Assembly (NCBI GenBank): GCA_029983495.1 | Contig: JASBZJ010000028.1 | Span: 1 to 12,764, forward strand | Origin: Porphyromonas sp. | Lineage (GTDB): Bacteria > Bacteroidota > Bacteroidia > Bacteroidales > Porphyromonadaceae | Direction: 5' to 3' | Length of the DNA: 12,764 nt | Shown: piece by piece, positions 7,767 through 12,764 of the stretch | Position numbering within the stretch: position 1 is the stretch's first letter | Layout: every line of letters begins with the position of its first letter | Made by a program: the position numbers and the translations under genes | Notes under the pieces: generated by a model | What the model saw: only the letters and a program-made list of their open reading frames with translations | Databases searched by the model: none | What the model was told of the DNA's origin: nothing

Positions 7767-7774
7767 CAAAGGTA
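7767..7774 (-). promoter_or_regulatory. Second candidate minus-7 element, distal to ftcD
   Basis: The minus strand reads TACCTTTG, the most typical form of the Bacteroidetes minus-7 box, followed by C. It lies just after the terminator of the DUF2442-HTH gene and about 367 bases before ftcD. Upstream at about the right spacing (21 bases) there is TTTT rather than TTTG. It may be a distal hut promoter or a relic of sequence lost from this interval. Confidence 0.35.
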
Positions 7775-7795
7775 GTAAATAGCCTTTACAATATG

Positions 7796-7821
7796 AAAAG
7801 GGGCTTTTGTTGCCCCCTTTG
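7796..7821 (-). terminator. Terminator after the DUF2442-HTH gene
   Basis: On the minus strand AAAGGGGGC and GCCCCTTT pair (one bulged base) around a 7-base loop, ending in CCCCTTTTC. It sits about 30 bases beyond the stop of the minus-strand gene at 7852, so it probably ends the transcript from the mosaic region before the hut cluster. Confidence 0.65.
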
Positions 7822-7851
7822 CAGTGTTAGTTTGTGTATAAAAAGTGCTTA

Positions 7852-8259
7852 TTATAGGCTTACTGCCATAAGCTCCTTACCGAGTGCTTGTATTTGCTCC
7901 TCAATCTGCCTTGCTCTTTGGGGGGATGTTTTTTTGTGTCCGCTTATGTATTGTGCGAACAAACTTTGTGAAATACCCAATCGCCTCGCTACAGCGGATG
8001 CGTTAATCTCGGGGTGGTTCATGAAAAAAACATAAAGAGGCGTATGTTCTTTTTTATTGAAAAAGCCGTCAAAGCTTAAATCTTCGTCTAAGGCTTCCCA
8101 ATGCAACCCATAGGGTAATACCTTGTACGCATTTCGTTCCTCGCTTGTTGCGTATCGGAATCGGGGGTAATCGTCAAAGCGTTCAAATCCTTTTGTTCCG
8201 TCTGAACGCTCTACCCAAATTTCGGTATCGGTAGTCCATACTTTTACTATTTTATCCAT
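7852..8259 (-). CDS. DUF2442-family protein with C-terminal helix-turn-helix
   Basis: The 135-residue product (from ATG at 8259; a GTG at 8265 is possible) has two parts. Residues 1-68 look like DUF2442: a short beta-rich domain with the FDDYPRF segment and the typical close LHWEALDEDLSFDGFF at 52-67. Residues 82-120 look like an XRE/Cro-type helix-turn-helix (ASAVARRLGISQSLFAQYISG at 88-107, then KKTSPQRARQIEEQ), so the protein probably binds DNA. DUF2442 genes are often found next to DUF4160 genes, a pairing that has a toxin-antitoxin look but no settled function. Here the upstream DUF4160 frame ends two bases before this ATG, but only its C-terminal end survives. A terminator follows the stop. 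Function remains unproven. Confidence 0.8.
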   Translation of the reverse strand: MDKIVKVWTTDTEIWVERSDGTKGFERFDDYPRFRYATSEERNAYKVLPYGLHWEALDEDLSFDGFFNKKEHTPLYVFFMNHPEINASAVARRLGISQSLFAQYISGHKKTSPQRARQIEEQIQALGKELMAVSL

Positions 8260-8261
8260 AA

Positions 8262-8396
8262 TCACTTATTGCCGTTAAAGAACGTGTTCCAACGCTCAAT
8301 GATAATTTCCTTATTCTCCTCAACTATCGATTCTATCAGCTTCAATTCAGATGGTTTCATTCCGTAATTTTCCACCAACGCAACATATTGTATCGG
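8262..8396 (-). pseudogene. C-terminal remnant of a DUF4160-family gene
   Basis: This frame opens right after a TAA at 8397-8399 and runs for 44 codons. The product includes ENYGMKPSELKLIESIVEEN and then KEIIIERWNTFF, which resembles the C-terminal helix of DUF4160 proteins (an EL..I..IVEEN...I.E.W..FF pattern). The usual N-terminal half, with its small beta-domain and PPHxHV-type motif, is absent: the upstream DNA codes for an unrelated phage-type protein in another frame. An ATG at 8360 with GGTGGA upstream could still start a 32-residue peptide, and the TGA lies two bases before the DUF2442-HTH start, so this stub might survive only as a translational coupler. Family assignment is from memory of the pattern. 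Confidence 0.6.
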
Positions 8397-8730
8397 TTAA
8401 CGCCCAAAGGAAAGGGGAATTTTGTGTGTTCAGCGCGTTATAGAAAGTTGCGGCCTTATCGATAAGCTCTCTGATTCGTGGTCTGTTCGGGGTAAAAATG
8501 CCTTTGCGGTGTAGGTCGATATCAGGCACGAATATGCGAATTAAAACAATGCCTTTTTGCTCCTGTTCCCCTCGCCCTGCGATAAACTTAATGATAATAT
8601 CTTCCTTTTGGCTTTGGTGTGGTCGGTCGCCATCGAAAAACACGCCCCCACTGATATCGGTTGCGAGTGTTGAGCTTTTAACGAGCTTGTATACGGCTTG
8701 TTCTACGGTGTAGCTGTTGAGTCGGTTCAT
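8347..8730 (-). CDS. Small phage tail-type protein (DUF3168-like)
   Basis: The 127-residue product resembles short proteins found in Bacteroidetes prophage structural modules next to gp10-like genes, sometimes annotated as DUF3168/tail completion. The pattern includes an N-terminal helix (VEQAVYKLVKSSTLATDISG), the GDRPHQSQKEDIIIKF block at about 34-49, and GIVLIRIFVPDID at about 60-72. Its ATG overlaps the stop of the upstream gp10 remnant (ATGA), an arrangement normal in phage operons. The last 15 or so codons overlap the DUF4160 remnant in a different frame, so its C-terminus may not be original. It is cut off from any complete phage module here. I judge the phage origin likely and the exact family uncertain. 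Confidence 0.6.
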   Translation of the reverse strand: MNRLNSYTVEQAVYKLVKSSTLATDISGGVFFDGDRPHQSQKEDIIIKFIAGRGEQEQKGIVLIRIFVPDIDLHRKGIFTPNRPRIRELIDKAATFYNALNTQNSPFLWALTDTICCVGGKLRNETI

Positions 8731-8843
8731 TTCCCAAAGATTTGTTCTGCGAGGTGTTCGGCTTCGAGTTTTGCGCTATCGAGTACATCATACCCTCTGT
8801 TTGCTACGTGGCTTGCATAATCTTTGCCGGCTACCACAATGAG
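8727..8843 (-). pseudogene. C-terminal remnant of HK97-gp10-like phage protein
   Basis: Read in the frame beginning CTC ATT GTG at 8843, the minus strand codes for about 38 residues, LIVVAGKDYASHVANRGYDV and then a helical LDSAKLEAEHLAEQIFGK end. This is the pattern seen at the C-terminus of HK97 gp10-type tail-component proteins (a VVAG.xYA..VE..GYDVL segment). The stop overlaps the ATG of the next phage-type gene. Upstream in this frame is a TGA about 18 bases away, and the DNA there codes instead for a C39 peptidase in another frame, so the N-terminal two thirds of the phage gene is missing. No start codon is present; it is a fragment. Confidence 0.65.
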
Positions 8844-9054
8844 TGAGTGTCTCAAAACTCAGTCGCCCGCCAACAGTCTTGAATCCAATCTCTTCTGCAG
8901 CCTTGCTGATACCAAGCAGAGAGACTCCCTCCTTGCCTAATGCACAAGTACGCCGTATCGCTTCAGTATTAGGTTGTAGACCATAATGTTTAGCTATCAT
9001 TGCTAAACACGATGGTTCACAATCCATAGCATCTCGTTGAGATAATATTTTCAT
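8788..9054 (-). pseudogene. Truncated C39 peptidase / double-glycine ABC exporter (N-terminal fragment)
   Basis: The 88-codon frame starts with a peptidase C39 domain: Gln6, the MDCEPSCLAMIAKHYG block at 10-25 with the expected nucleophile Cys12, and the EGVSLLGISKAAEEIGFKTVG block at 42-62. In full-length proteins this domain precedes a six-helix membrane domain and an ATPase, and cleaves leaders after Gly-Gly while exporting the peptide. Here native sequence stops near residue 70 and the last 18 or so codons are out-of-frame phage DNA ending in TGA. The catalytic histidine and aspartate, the membrane domain and the ATPase are all lost, so it cannot work. Position 13 is Glu where Gly is usual. 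The ATG is one base after the stop of the outer-membrane protein gene (TAATATG), showing it was the third gene of that operon. Confidence 0.85.
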
Positions 9055-9055
9055 A

Positions 9056-11359
9056 TTACATATTGAGTCGAGTTATCGATTCGTTTGCAGTACTCTTCCT
9101 TTGGCGGACATTCTTTTGATTAAATCGATAACGGAGCTGAATGGAAACACTACGTGTATCTCTGTAAGTCTTATCATACAATCTAATACCCTCCATTTGG
9201 GTTGATCCTATATCCCAAGCTGTTTTCAAGAGATCCGTTCCAAGAATAGAAATATCCATTTTTCCTCCCAAAAACTGCTTGCGTAATTCAAGATCCAATT
9301 GATGTTTCTGTCCAGCTTCAAAAATTCCAGATGTGAGCGGACTTTGATAAGAGTAGTTTAACTCTATATCACACCATCTAGGTACAGCGAGTGTTTGGGT
9401 TAGTCGAGTATAGAATAGTGGCTTTTGCTTAATGTTCAAATTGTATTTTCGACCATCAAGTTGCTCCAATTGCACCATTCCCAACAAGTTTATGGAGTAC
9501 CAGCCCCAGCCCTTAGAGATGTTTCCCATTAGTTGGACTCTATGATGATGATCAAAGTTAGCTTTGGATATAATATAACCTGATGTTAGGTCATCCTTTT
9601 TCTGAATGTAATTATCAATATGATCCTGCGAGTATTGATAGTTTACACCAAGATAAAGGATCTTGTAAATAAACTCATACCCTATTCGGTAATTCTTCTC
9701 AGGCAATAAGTTTGGATTTGAATTTGACGACACAAATTGGTTAGAGTAATAACTGTTGTTGCTTAAGTCTTCCAAACTCGGTCTGCGTGTCCCTGAAGTA
9801 ATACTGAAATTATGCATCGACATTCCTATTTTTCCAGCTATCTTTCCAACAAAGAAAATGTCATTGTAGCTACGGTCAATATTATTCTGTGGCGCATTTG
9901 GATCTAATAACAGACTATTTGCATGTTCAAAACGAACACCCAAGGATGCGCTCCACATTCTTAGAGGAAATGAATAGTTGAGATATCCCGCATACACTCT
10001 TTCGTGGTTAGTCCCCATGTTTTGGTTGCTTGCATCGGAGGTTTGCTTTCTAGCTCCATTAATTTGGTATAAATCCACACCTCCTTCAAGAATTCGACTA
10101 TCAGTAAAGCTATAAGACAGATATGGTGAAAGCTGAAAAAGAGCATAATGTGCGTTAGTGGAGATCTCATGATTTCCGATTTTGGCCATATCGTTCTCTC
10201 TCGTTGCTTGCTGACGATTCAGACTTTTGATAAAAGCATCGGCATTAATCTCGAGCTTAAATCTGTTGGTGACATTCCACTCTGTATAAGCACTAAAATG
10301 ATGAGAGGTAGTTTGGTTGTCGAGATAAGTATTGGATATCAGATTTTGCCATCCCTGATTGTTTGTATTATATCGTGTGTTATCTCCACTATGACTATTT
10401 ATCTTACTGCTTGACAAGTTATATCCTAGCCCCCACGTCAACGTCTTATGAGGCGTAAAGTTAGCCTTGATGAGTATATTCCTTGTCAAGTCACTTATTG
10501 TGTCTACAAGTTGAGTCTGGAGATATAACTGAGGAATAATTTGAGCATCAATACGTTCTGTCTTATTCATGCGGTTATCTCCCTGATTGAGTTGAAGACT
10601 GATATTGCATTTATCATTGACATACCCTAGCAAGAGATCTCCTAAGTATGAAACGGCATGGTTTAATTGGAGCTTACTCTTTGCTTGACCTGTGAAATTA
10701 TCTTTTTGACGTTTAGTCTTGATGTGCAGAACAGCGTTGACGCTACCACGATATCTTGGTCTAGGACTCCGATCAAAAGTTATCGTTGTGATTACTTTAG
10801 GATCTATCGACTTAAGTTCATCATGAGAAAGCACCTCTTTATTATCTAATAGTATAAGGATATTTCCTCCTCCTAGTAATGTTGCACCTCCATTTCCATC
10901 CACGGCCACTCCAGGAAGTAGTGCCAAAAGTCGATCAATGCTCGATTGCTGTGCCAAAGGTGTGCCCTCTACATTCACTTGTAGTTGATGATTGCTCAAC
11001 TTCAATCTTCTTGTGTTCCCTTTTATTATCACCTCTCCTAGAGTATAGGACATAGGGTGCATCTCCACTTCTACAGGGAGTTCATTTATGTCTATCTTTT
11101 GAGACTCATAGCCAATACAAGTGAAACGCAAGTAACTCATTTGCTCGGACTTTTCTATACTAAAAAAGCCAGTACTATCAGTAACAACCCCTTTCAACAA
11201 TGTACTATCTTTGCTATAAGCAACGACATTACAAAACTCCAAGGGTAACTTGTTTTCGTCTACAACCACAGACTTAATGACTTCTTGTCCCCACATAGAT
11301 GATATGTTGATACATAAGGCTAAAAGGACATACAAGGCTCTATATATTTTCATATTCAT
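9056..11359 (-). CDS. Outer-membrane beta-barrel protein with carboxypeptidase-like and plug domains
   Basis: The 767-residue product has a signal peptide (about 1-25, hydrophobic VLLALCINIS core, ending near MWGQ), then a carboxypeptidase-regulatory-like beta-sandwich (about 27-105, LPLEFCNVVAYSKDSTLLKG and TDSTGFFSI segments), a plug-like domain (about 115-215, with LLALLPGV, GNILILLDNKE and SVNAVLHIKTKR), and a long barrel with alternating aromatic strands to the C-terminus. This is the layout of the Bacteroidetes outer-membrane beta-barrel family related to TonB-dependent receptors. No clear TonB box was identified. The gene lies four bases after the radical SAM gene and one base before the C39 exporter gene, so it was made together with the peptide-modifying machinery and may have helped pass the product through the outer membrane, or served as uptake/immunity receptor. 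An alternative ATG at 11353 would remove two residues. The frame appears intact. Confidence 0.85.
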   Translation of the reverse strand: MNMKIYRALYVLLALCINISSMWGQEVIKSVVVDENKLPLEFCNVVAYSKDSTLLKGVVTDSTGFFSIEKSEQMSYLRFTCIGYESQKIDINELPVEVEMHPMSYTLGEVIIKGNTRRLKLSNHQLQVNVEGTPLAQQSSIDRLLALLPGVAVDGNGGATLLGGGNILILLDNKEVLSHDELKSIDPKVITTITFDRSPRPRYRGSVNAVLHIKTKRQKDNFTGQAKSKLQLNHAVSYLGDLLLGYVNDKCNISLQLNQGDNRMNKTERIDAQIIPQLYLQTQLVDTISDLTRNILIKANFTPHKTLTWGLGYNLSSSKINSHSGDNTRYNTNNQGWQNLISNTYLDNQTTSHHFSAYTEWNVTNRFKLEINADAFIKSLNRQQATRENDMAKIGNHEISTNAHYALFQLSPYLSYSFTDSRILEGGVDLYQINGARKQTSDASNQNMGTNHERVYAGYLNYSFPLRMWSASLGVRFEHANSLLLDPNAPQNNIDRSYNDIFFVGKIAGKIGMSMHNFSITSGTRRPSLEDLSNNSYYSNQFVSSNSNPNLLPEKNYRIGYEFIYKILYLGVNYQYSQDHIDNYIQKKDDLTSGYIISKANFDHHHRVQLMGNISKGWGWYSINLLGMVQLEQLDGRKYNLNIKQKPLFYTRLTQTLAVPRWCDIELNYSYQSPLTSGIFEAGQKHQLDLELRKQFLGGKMDISILGTDLLKTAWDIGSTQMEGIRLYDKTYRDTRSVSIQLRYRFNQKNVRQRKSTANESITRLNM

Positions 11360-11363
11360 AAAT

Positions 11364-12698
11364 TCATTCGTTATGGCAAGCTATACAATTTGGGATTCCA
11401 TAAAGATCTCTTTTGTATTTTAAAGCTCTAACTCTACAGTTTTTCGTTTGACAAGAGTTACTTAACGAACATACCTTACAAGTATGCAGGTCTTTTAATA
11501 GAATACCACCCCTTAGCATATTCCACTTGTCTGTATGCCAAATCTTAGATAGAGAAGTATGTTTGAGATTCCCAGAACACAATGATGATTCTCCAAAACC
11601 ATACACACAAGGATATACATCCCCAGTAGGTGAAATCGCTATGTGAGAAGTTGCTCCTGTACAGTAAATAGGAGCATCGTTGTTAGAACAATCCAAATTC
11701 TTTGATAATCCTTCTGATGGATCCAGTAGAAAAATTGGCAATTCGTTCTTATACTTAACCTGAACATTTCGAACTTGCTCCTTGCATCTTTCTCTTTCGA
11801 TCGATGATAGATGCAAAATGTCGTGTTCTTTCGCTCGGCCTACTTCATCGAGTATTGTAAAGTTTATAGCTTTTACATTTTCCTTCAAAGCGTAATCAAT
11901 AATTCCTTGAATATTATTGGTGTTTTTCGCATGGAGCGTCACTGACAATATTCGATTAACATTGTACTCTTTGAGAAGTTGCATTCTTTTCATTAGAGTA
12001 TTATAGGCACCTTTCCCTCGCAGGAAATCATGCGATTGCTCTGTATCCCCATCTAAAGATACAGATAAGACAATGTTAGATTTACTTAGAAGTTCTGCTC
12101 TCTCCTTTGTAATAAGCATAGCATTAGTGAGGAGGATAAATCTCATCTTCATTTTTCCTATGACTTCCACTATTTCATCTATATGTGGATGAGTAAATAT
12201 TTCCCCTCCTGTGAGTACTACCTTTTGAATTCTACTACGCTCTAACGTCTGCAATATTTCAATCCACTCTCTTCCAGAAAGTAGACTCCCTTCCTTTTGA
12301 TGCCCACACGAATGCACGCAATGTAGGCATTCCAAATTGCAAAGAGTAGTTAATAGTATTTCAACTGTTTTCGGCGATGAACACATAGATATTTTAGGAG
12401 AGAAACTTAGTTTTGGAAAACTAAAAGCACTTCCGACTTCCTCTTTGTTAATGATGAGTCCCTTCCATTGCTTATTGAGCCTTTTGATAATTTGAGCACA
12501 GTCAACATCGTCTTGCTCAAACAAATCGCTTATCTCTGCATCTCCTCTATCTTTTTGTTCCATAAACGAGAGGAATGAAAATATCGAATGGTTAATAACA
12601 TATTCATATCCTCTGTTAATGTCAAAAAGAGTATACGGAGCATTATGATGCTCATCATAACGTAAAATCCAACTTCTTGACAACTGATACGTATTCAT
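11364..12698 (-). CDS. Radical SAM/SPASM peptide maturase with PqqD-like N-terminus
   Basis: The 444-residue product likely modifies a ribosomally made peptide by radical chemistry. Residues 1-85 resemble a PqqD-like peptide-recognition element (LFDINRGYEYVIN, then an acidic segment and LNKQWKGLIIN). The radical SAM core has the [4Fe-4S] motif CNLECLHC, with Cys120, Cys124 and Cys127, followed by LTGGE at 162-166, which helps bind SAM. The C-terminal SPASM domain has Cys346-x12-Gly359-x4-Cys364, then Cys407-x2-Cys410-x5-Cys416-x4-Cys421 and Cys438/Cys441, enough for two auxiliary clusters; the x4 spacing before Cys421 differs from the common x3. It opens an operon with the barrel protein and the truncated C39 exporter. 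The substrate peptide is not in the window; the chemistry (thioether, C-C bond or other) cannot be told from sequence. A neighbouring-gene role in GG-leader RiPP synthesis is inference. Confidence 0.88.
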   Translation of the reverse strand: MNTYQLSRSWILRYDEHHNAPYTLFDINRGYEYVINHSIFSFLSFMEQKDRGDAEISDLFEQDDVDCAQIIKRLNKQWKGLIINKEEVGSAFSFPKLSFSPKISMCSSPKTVEILLTTLCNLECLHCVHSCGHQKEGSLLSGREWIEILQTLERSRIQKVVLTGGEIFTHPHIDEIVEVIGKMKMRFILLTNAMLITKERAELLSKSNIVLSVSLDGDTEQSHDFLRGKGAYNTLMKRMQLLKEYNVNRILSVTLHAKNTNNIQGIIDYALKENVKAINFTILDEVGRAKEHDILHLSSIERERCKEQVRNVQVKYKNELPIFLLDPSEGLSKNLDCSNNDAPIYCTGATSHIAISPTGDVYPCVYGFGESSLCSGNLKHTSLSKIWHTDKWNMLRGGILLKDLHTCKVCSLSNSCQTKNCRVRALKYKRDLYGIPNCIACHNE

Positions 12699-12742
12699 AC
12701 TTTACATTTATTGAGACCTTTGAAAAATAAGGAGTATGAGTT

Positions 12743-12764
12743 TAGCCCCTCTAATTGGGGGCTA
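12743..12764. other. Perfect hairpin at the right edge, upstream of the radical SAM gene
   Basis: TAGCCCC (12743-12749) pairs exactly with GGGGCTA (12758-12764) around an 8-base loop. On the minus strand it comes about 45 bases before the radical SAM ATG and has no T run after it, so it looks more like an intercistronic or attenuating hairpin, or the terminator of a gene reading rightwards outside. The stem may extend past the window end. No good TAnnTTTG element lies between it and the ATG, so the operon may start further right. Confidence 0.5.

Larger units (their letters stand above)
7401..7851. other. Gene-poor region upstream of ftcD
   Basis: These 451 bases hold two minus-strand promoter-like elements, a leader hairpin and the terminator of the DUF2442-HTH gene (all listed separately). 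Small inverted repeats are present, for example GTGCA/TGCAC around 7700-7720 and TGCC/GGCA near 7672. The only open frame of note is a 59-codon plus-strand frame (7603-7782, ATG start), which shows no recognisable family. In many Bacteroidales urocanase would lie on this side of ftcD; I read the minus strand in this gap and saw no trace of it. Confidence 0.6.

Noticed and set aside
7603..7782. A 59-codon plus-strand open frame with an ATG start in the gap upstream of ftcD
   Set aside because: It is short, has no recognisable family or clear ribosome binding site, runs against all neighbouring genes, and overlaps minus-strand promoter-like sequence; chance is the simpler view.
7541..7800. Possible riboswitch or structured RNA upstream of ftcD
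   Set aside because: Only short scattered inverted repeats are seen; no known riboswitch core was recognised, and the region lies upstream of the proximal promoter-like box.
8498..8713. A 71-codon plus-strand frame within the phage-type gene
   Set aside because: Antisense to a frame with a better phage-protein pattern and an ATGA overlap with its neighbour.
8347..8845. Possible complete small phage or phage satellite
   Set aside because: Only one whole small gene and one fragment with phage character are present; there is no integrase, capsid, terminase or attachment-site repeat visible in the window.

Overview
The window looks like chromosomal DNA of a Bacteroidetes bacterium, most likely order Bacteroidales. 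The evidence is AT-rich sequence, TAnnTTTG-type minus-7 promoter elements, a Bacteroidales-style Rnf operon and histidine-degradation cluster, and an outer-membrane protein with the Bacteroidetes carboxypeptidase-regulatory-like plus plug plus barrel layout. Genus cannot be fixed by reading alone.

Layout: 2-2414 (+) is the distal part of an Rnf operon, rnfD (3' part)-rnfG-rnfE-rnfA, coding for a membrane complex that couples ferredoxin:NAD+ electron transfer to ion pumping; it ends at a rho-independent terminator. It converges on a minus-strand histidine-utilisation cluster (2798-7400) transcribed ftcD -> hutI -> cyclodeaminase -> hutH. These turn histidine into urocanate, imidazolonepropionate into formiminoglutamate, and pass the formimino group to folate. 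Urocanase (hutU), needed for the second step, is not in the window. A strong terminator-like hairpin lies between ftcD and hutI.

Upstream of ftcD is a roughly 450-base gene-poor stretch (7401-7851), then a mosaic of gene pieces, all on the minus strand (7852-9054): an intact DUF2442-HTH gene, the C-terminal end of its usual DUF4160 partner, a small phage tail-type gene, the C-terminal 38 or so residues of an HK97-gp10-like phage protein, and the first 70 or so residues of a C39 double-glycine peptidase/ABC exporter. At least two illegitimate joints can be read directly: near 8840-8850 (C39 peptidase to phage gp10) and near 8347-8400 (phage gene to DUF4160).

The right third (9056-12698, minus) is a tight operon: a radical SAM/SPASM peptide maturase with a PqqD-like N-terminus, an outer-membrane beta-barrel protein, and the broken C39 exporter, with gaps of 4 and 1 bases. 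This looks like a double-glycine-leader RiPP (modified peptide) cluster whose exporter was cut by the phage-derived segment. The peptide gene is not visible and would be expected just beyond the right edge, where the window stops inside a perfect-stem hairpin 45 bases upstream of the maturase. No tRNA, rRNA, CRISPR array or intact insertion sequence was seen.
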